From Paracoccus alcaliphilus (GTDB lineage: Bacteria > Pseudomonadota > Alphaproteobacteria > Rhodobacterales > Rhodobacteraceae), in assembly GCF_028553725.1 (NCBI RefSeq), contig NZ_CP067124.1, positions 2,304,001 to 2,368,000 on the forward strand: a DNA stretch of 64,000 bases. The letters are read 5' to 3'. Below are positions 61,606 through 64,000 of this stretch, piece by piece. Within the stretch, counting starts at the first letter, position 1; each line of letters starts with the position of its first letter. The translations under genes were made by a program, and so were the position numbers. The notes beneath the pieces were generated by a model that saw nothing but the letters and a program-made list of their open reading frames with translations, did no database searches and was not told the DNA's origin.

Positions 61606-62338
61606 TCCGTCGATCCACGAACAGGTGGACCGGCTGGCCCGTCGCTATCTGGACGCATCGGGGCTGGGGATGGAACTGATGCACGCCATCGGCGGCAGCG
61701 CCGAGGGGTTGCTGGATCGCCTGCCGGGTTTCGTGAAGGCACGGCTGGACCGGATCACGCGGGCGGCGCTGAACCGGGCCTTCACCACCGCCTCCGGCTC
61801 TCGCCGGGTGATCCGCGACCGGGGCGAATGGTTCAACCGGATGACCGCCACGGTCAGCGGCGCGGCGGGCGGCATCGGCGGCTTTGCGGGCGCGCTGATC
61901 GAACTGCCGCTCACCATCACCCTGCTGTTGCGCGCGATGCTGGATATCGCCGCCGAACACGGGCTTGACCCCGACAGCGACGAGGTGCGGATGGAATGTC
62001 TGCGCATCTTCGCCGCCGCCGGACCGATGACCGATGATGACGGCGCCGAGGTGGCCCTGCTGGCCGCGCGGCTGTCGATCACCGGCCAGACCGTGCAGGG
62101 CCTCATCTCGCGCGTGGCGCCGAAACTCTCGGTCTCGATGGGCCAGAAACTGGCGGCACAGGCCGCCCCGATCTTCGGGGCCGTGGTCGGCGCCTCGATC
62201 AATTATACCTATACCCGCTATTATCAGGAACTGGCCCGCGTCCATTTCGGCCTGATGCGCCTCTCGCGCGAAACCGGCCTGCCGCACGAGGCATTGGTCG
62301 AGGCCCTCCGCCTCGCCTCCGAACGCCAGAAACCCTGA
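61565..62338 (+). CDS. EcsC-family protein
   Basis: ATG 61565 (61559 is an alternative on the same AGGA). 257 residues. Ala/Gly-rich central region with a hydrophobic segment (GAAGGIGGFAGALIELPLTI) and IFGAVVGASINYTYTRYYQE, typical of EcsC proteins, whose function is not settled. It overlaps the GNAT gene by about 40 bp. Confidence 0.85.
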   Translation: MNPSQQMVLPPINDPSIHEQVDRLARRYLDASGLGMELMHAIGGSAEGLLDRLPGFVKARLDRITRAALNRAFTTASGSRRVIRDRGEWFNRMTATVSGAAGGIGGFAGALIELPLTITLLLRAMLDIAAEHGLDPDSDEVRMECLRIFAAAGPMTDDDGAEVALLAARLSITGQTVQGLISRVAPKLSVSMGQKLAAQAAPIFGAVVGASINYTYTRYYQELARVHFGLMRLSRETGLPHEALVEALRLASERQKP

Positions 62339-62411
62339 TCCCATCTCTGGTGCATAAATATCCATTTTGGGGTCGCCGCTTGGTGCGCCGCGGGTTCAAG
62401 AACCAGCCGGC

Positions 62412-62434
62412 GCCGGGGGCGAAGCGTCCCCGGC
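62412..62434. terminator. Hairpin between convergent genes
   Basis: GCCGGGG (62412-62418) pairs with CCCCGGC (62428-62434), loop of nine. No T tract; lies between the converging EcsC and helicase genes and may serve both. Confidence 0.4.
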
Positions 62435-62449
62435 CATCGCGGGACGCAA

Positions 62450-63985
62450 TCAGTCGCCCTGTGCCTCCAGTGCCAATACCGCCGTCGGAACCTCCAGATC
62501 ATCCGTCGCCAGGCCGCGAGAAGGCCGCGCCAGCCGTGCCTTGGTCACCCAGAACAGCCGCTCCTGCGCGCGGGTGATGGCGACATAGGCCAGACGCTTC
62601 CACAACGGTATGCCCGCTTCGGTCCGGTTCGACCAGGCGGCGGCTGAAATATCGGGGGCAAAGACCTGCACATCGGGCCATTGCGACCCCTGCGCCTTGT
62701 GGATGGTCACCGCCGCGCCATGCAGGAAGGCCGCGCCCATCCCGGCGGCGTAGGGGATAAACGGTTCCTCGGCATCCGGCATCTCGATCTTGACGATGCT
62801 GGCGGCGGACAGGCGCGGCTCTTCGGCGCCGATCACATGCAGGCGCGAAAAGCCGGGCTTGCGACCGGGGCCCAGATAGACGACCTGAGCGCCCTTGATC
62901 AGCCCGCGCGCCTCAAGGTCGATGCGCTTCTTGCGGTGCTTCAGTGGCAGTTCCAGCCCGTCGCAGATCAGCGGCTCTCCGGGCAGCAGCGCATCGCCGG
63001 GCGCGCCATGCGCGGCGCGGAAGGCGTGGATCAGCCGGATCCGCGTCACATTGCGCCAGACAAGCACCGGGCTGCGGGCCAGAAGGTCGCTTTCGACCCG
63101 CTCGGCCCAGATGACGCGGGGGTCGCGGCGGGCGGCTTCGCGCACCATCCGCTCGAACCCGTCGAAGGTCAGGCTGTCATCGGCCAGCGCATGGGCCAGA
63201 TCGAGGATCGGGCTGTCATCGGCCTGCCGGTGGATGCGGCTCAGCATCAGCCGCTGCGCCGGCGCCAGCCGGTCAAAGACCATCTCGCCCGATTGCCCGA
63301 CCGGGGCCAGCTGCGCCGGATCGCCGAACAGGACCAGCACTGGAAAGATCTCGCGCAGGTCGTCGAACTGCTTTTCGTCCAGCATCGAGGCCTCATCGAC
63401 CAGCCCGATATCCAGCCCGTCCTCGCGCCGTTTCCAGCCCTTGATGAAATCCGACCCGCGCAGGCCCGCCGCGGCCAGAGCGCCGGGGATCGAGGCATGC
63501 TGATCGTAAAACGCCTTGGCCCGGTCCAGCGCCTCGTCGGTCAGCCCGGCGGCAATCAGCGATTCGCTGCCCGGGCGCGTGCCTTCGCCCGCCAGCCATT
63601 CGGCGATACGCTCGTATTCGGGGTCATAGACCGGGCTGTAGATGATGCGGTGGATCGTCGTCGCCGGCACGCCGCGCATACGCAGCACGAAGGCGGCCTT
63701 GTTCGTCGGCGCCAGAATCGCGACGGTGCGGCGGTCGCGGCGCCTGCGGCCCTCGTAATCGGCGCTGATCACATCCACCCCGGCCTCGCGCAGGGCACGG
63801 GTGATCTCGGACAGCATCAGCGTCTTGCCCGAGCCCGCCTTGCCGATCACCGCCATGACCCGGCCCTTGCCGGGCTGCGGCGGATGGATCTCCTCGGCGA
63901 TCAGATCGACGCCCGCCGCGCCGAAACATTCGGCCAGCGCATCCCAGGCTTCGGCCTGATCGGGGGAAAGGGTCGGCGTGGTCAT
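62450..63985 (-). CDS. RecD-like ATP-dependent DNA helicase
   Basis: ATG 63985 (MTTPTLSPDQAEAWDALAEC); ATG 63997 is also possible. 511 residues. Walker A AVIGKAGSGKTLML, Walker B GLVDEASMLDEKQFDDLR, VLFGDPAQLAPVG, and the UvrD_C_2 end AVTIHKAQGSQWPDVQVFAP with YVAITRAQERLFWV. Single-domain SF1 helicase of the RecD/exonuclease V alpha type without RecB partners nearby. Role in DNA repair likely. Intact. Confidence 0.9.
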   Translation of the reverse strand: MTTPTLSPDQAEAWDALAECFGAAGVDLIAEEIHPPQPGKGRVMAVIGKAGSGKTLMLSEITRALREAGVDVISADYEGRRRRDRRTVAILAPTNKAAFVLRMRGVPATTIHRIIYSPVYDPEYERIAEWLAGEGTRPGSESLIAAGLTDEALDRAKAFYDQHASIPGALAAAGLRGSDFIKGWKRREDGLDIGLVDEASMLDEKQFDDLREIFPVLVLFGDPAQLAPVGQSGEMVFDRLAPAQRLMLSRIHRQADDSPILDLAHALADDSLTFDGFERMVREAARRDPRVIWAERVESDLLARSPVLVWRNVTRIRLIHAFRAAHGAPGDALLPGEPLICDGLELPLKHRKKRIDLEARGLIKGAQVVYLGPGRKPGFSRLHVIGAEEPRLSAASIVKIEMPDAEEPFIPYAAGMGAAFLHGAAVTIHKAQGSQWPDVQVFAPDISAAAWSNRTEAGIPLWKRLAYVAITRAQERLFWVTKARLARPSRGLATDDLEVPTAVLALEAQGD

Positions 63986-64000
63986 GCCGCGCACCATATT

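Overview
The window looks like a chromosome segment of a high-GC alphaproteobacterium of the Rhodobacteraceae, most likely Paracoccus-like. This rests on the CtrA/SciP pair, the Rhodobacteraceae-type mnmA, sufE, apt and FAD-oxidase genes, and gene-transfer-agent-like tail proteins. The genus is inference; no rRNA gene is present.

Region A (1 to ~31.9 kb) is the larger part of a siphovirus-type prophage with an HK97-type head. From the left: early/regulatory genes (HTH-repeat protein, replication-module-like proteins), HNH endonuclease, terminase small and large subunits, portal, ClpP-type protease, capsid, head-tail connectors, tail tube, chaperones, tape measure, gene-transfer-agent-like distal tail genes, two large tail fibres with SGNH/acetylesterase-like domains, amidase endolysin and holin. 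The left (integrase) end lies outside the window. Accessory genes are inserted in this plan: a secreted AT-rich protein inside the tail operon, a GNAT acetyltransferase where an NlpC peptidase normally sits, and a right-hand cargo block. The cargo block holds an AvcD-like antiviral cytidine deaminase, an abasic-site (SRAP) protein and two zinc-ribbon proteins. A gene-free stretch at 23.1-23.35 kb folds into a chain of perfect stem-loops and may be a structured RNA.

The prophage ends inside ctrA. CtrA keeps its receiver domain and the start of its DNA-binding domain, then changes to unrelated sequence, so the master regulator is broken here (or split by the prophage). sciP, encoding the CtrA inhibitor, lies immediately upstream on the same strand.

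Region B (32.5-35.3 kb) is ordinary chromosome: sciP, mnmA, sufE, a lipoprotein gene and tRNA-Ser(UGA).

Region C (35.3-58.2 kb) follows the tRNA and is a wrecked island. It holds a truncated IS4-type transposase, pieces of a serine recombinase and a DUF2924 protein, two ~727-bp copies of a DUF2793 gene fragment, and a lysis cassette (M15 peptidase, Rz/Rz1-like spanins). It also holds an IS66 element with perfect ends and 8-bp target duplication, an integrase-core element, parDE, and inverted tail-gene remnants. In its middle is one very large gene (2,535 codons) encoding a cold-shock-like domain, a DEDD exonuclease, a RecQ-type helicase and a UvrD-type helicase in a single chain. This is the strongest candidate for an undescribed defence or repair system.

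Region D (58.3-64 kb) returns to housekeeping genes: FAD-linked oxidase, apt with a flavin reductase, a GNAT enzyme, an EcsC-family protein and a RecD-like helicase.
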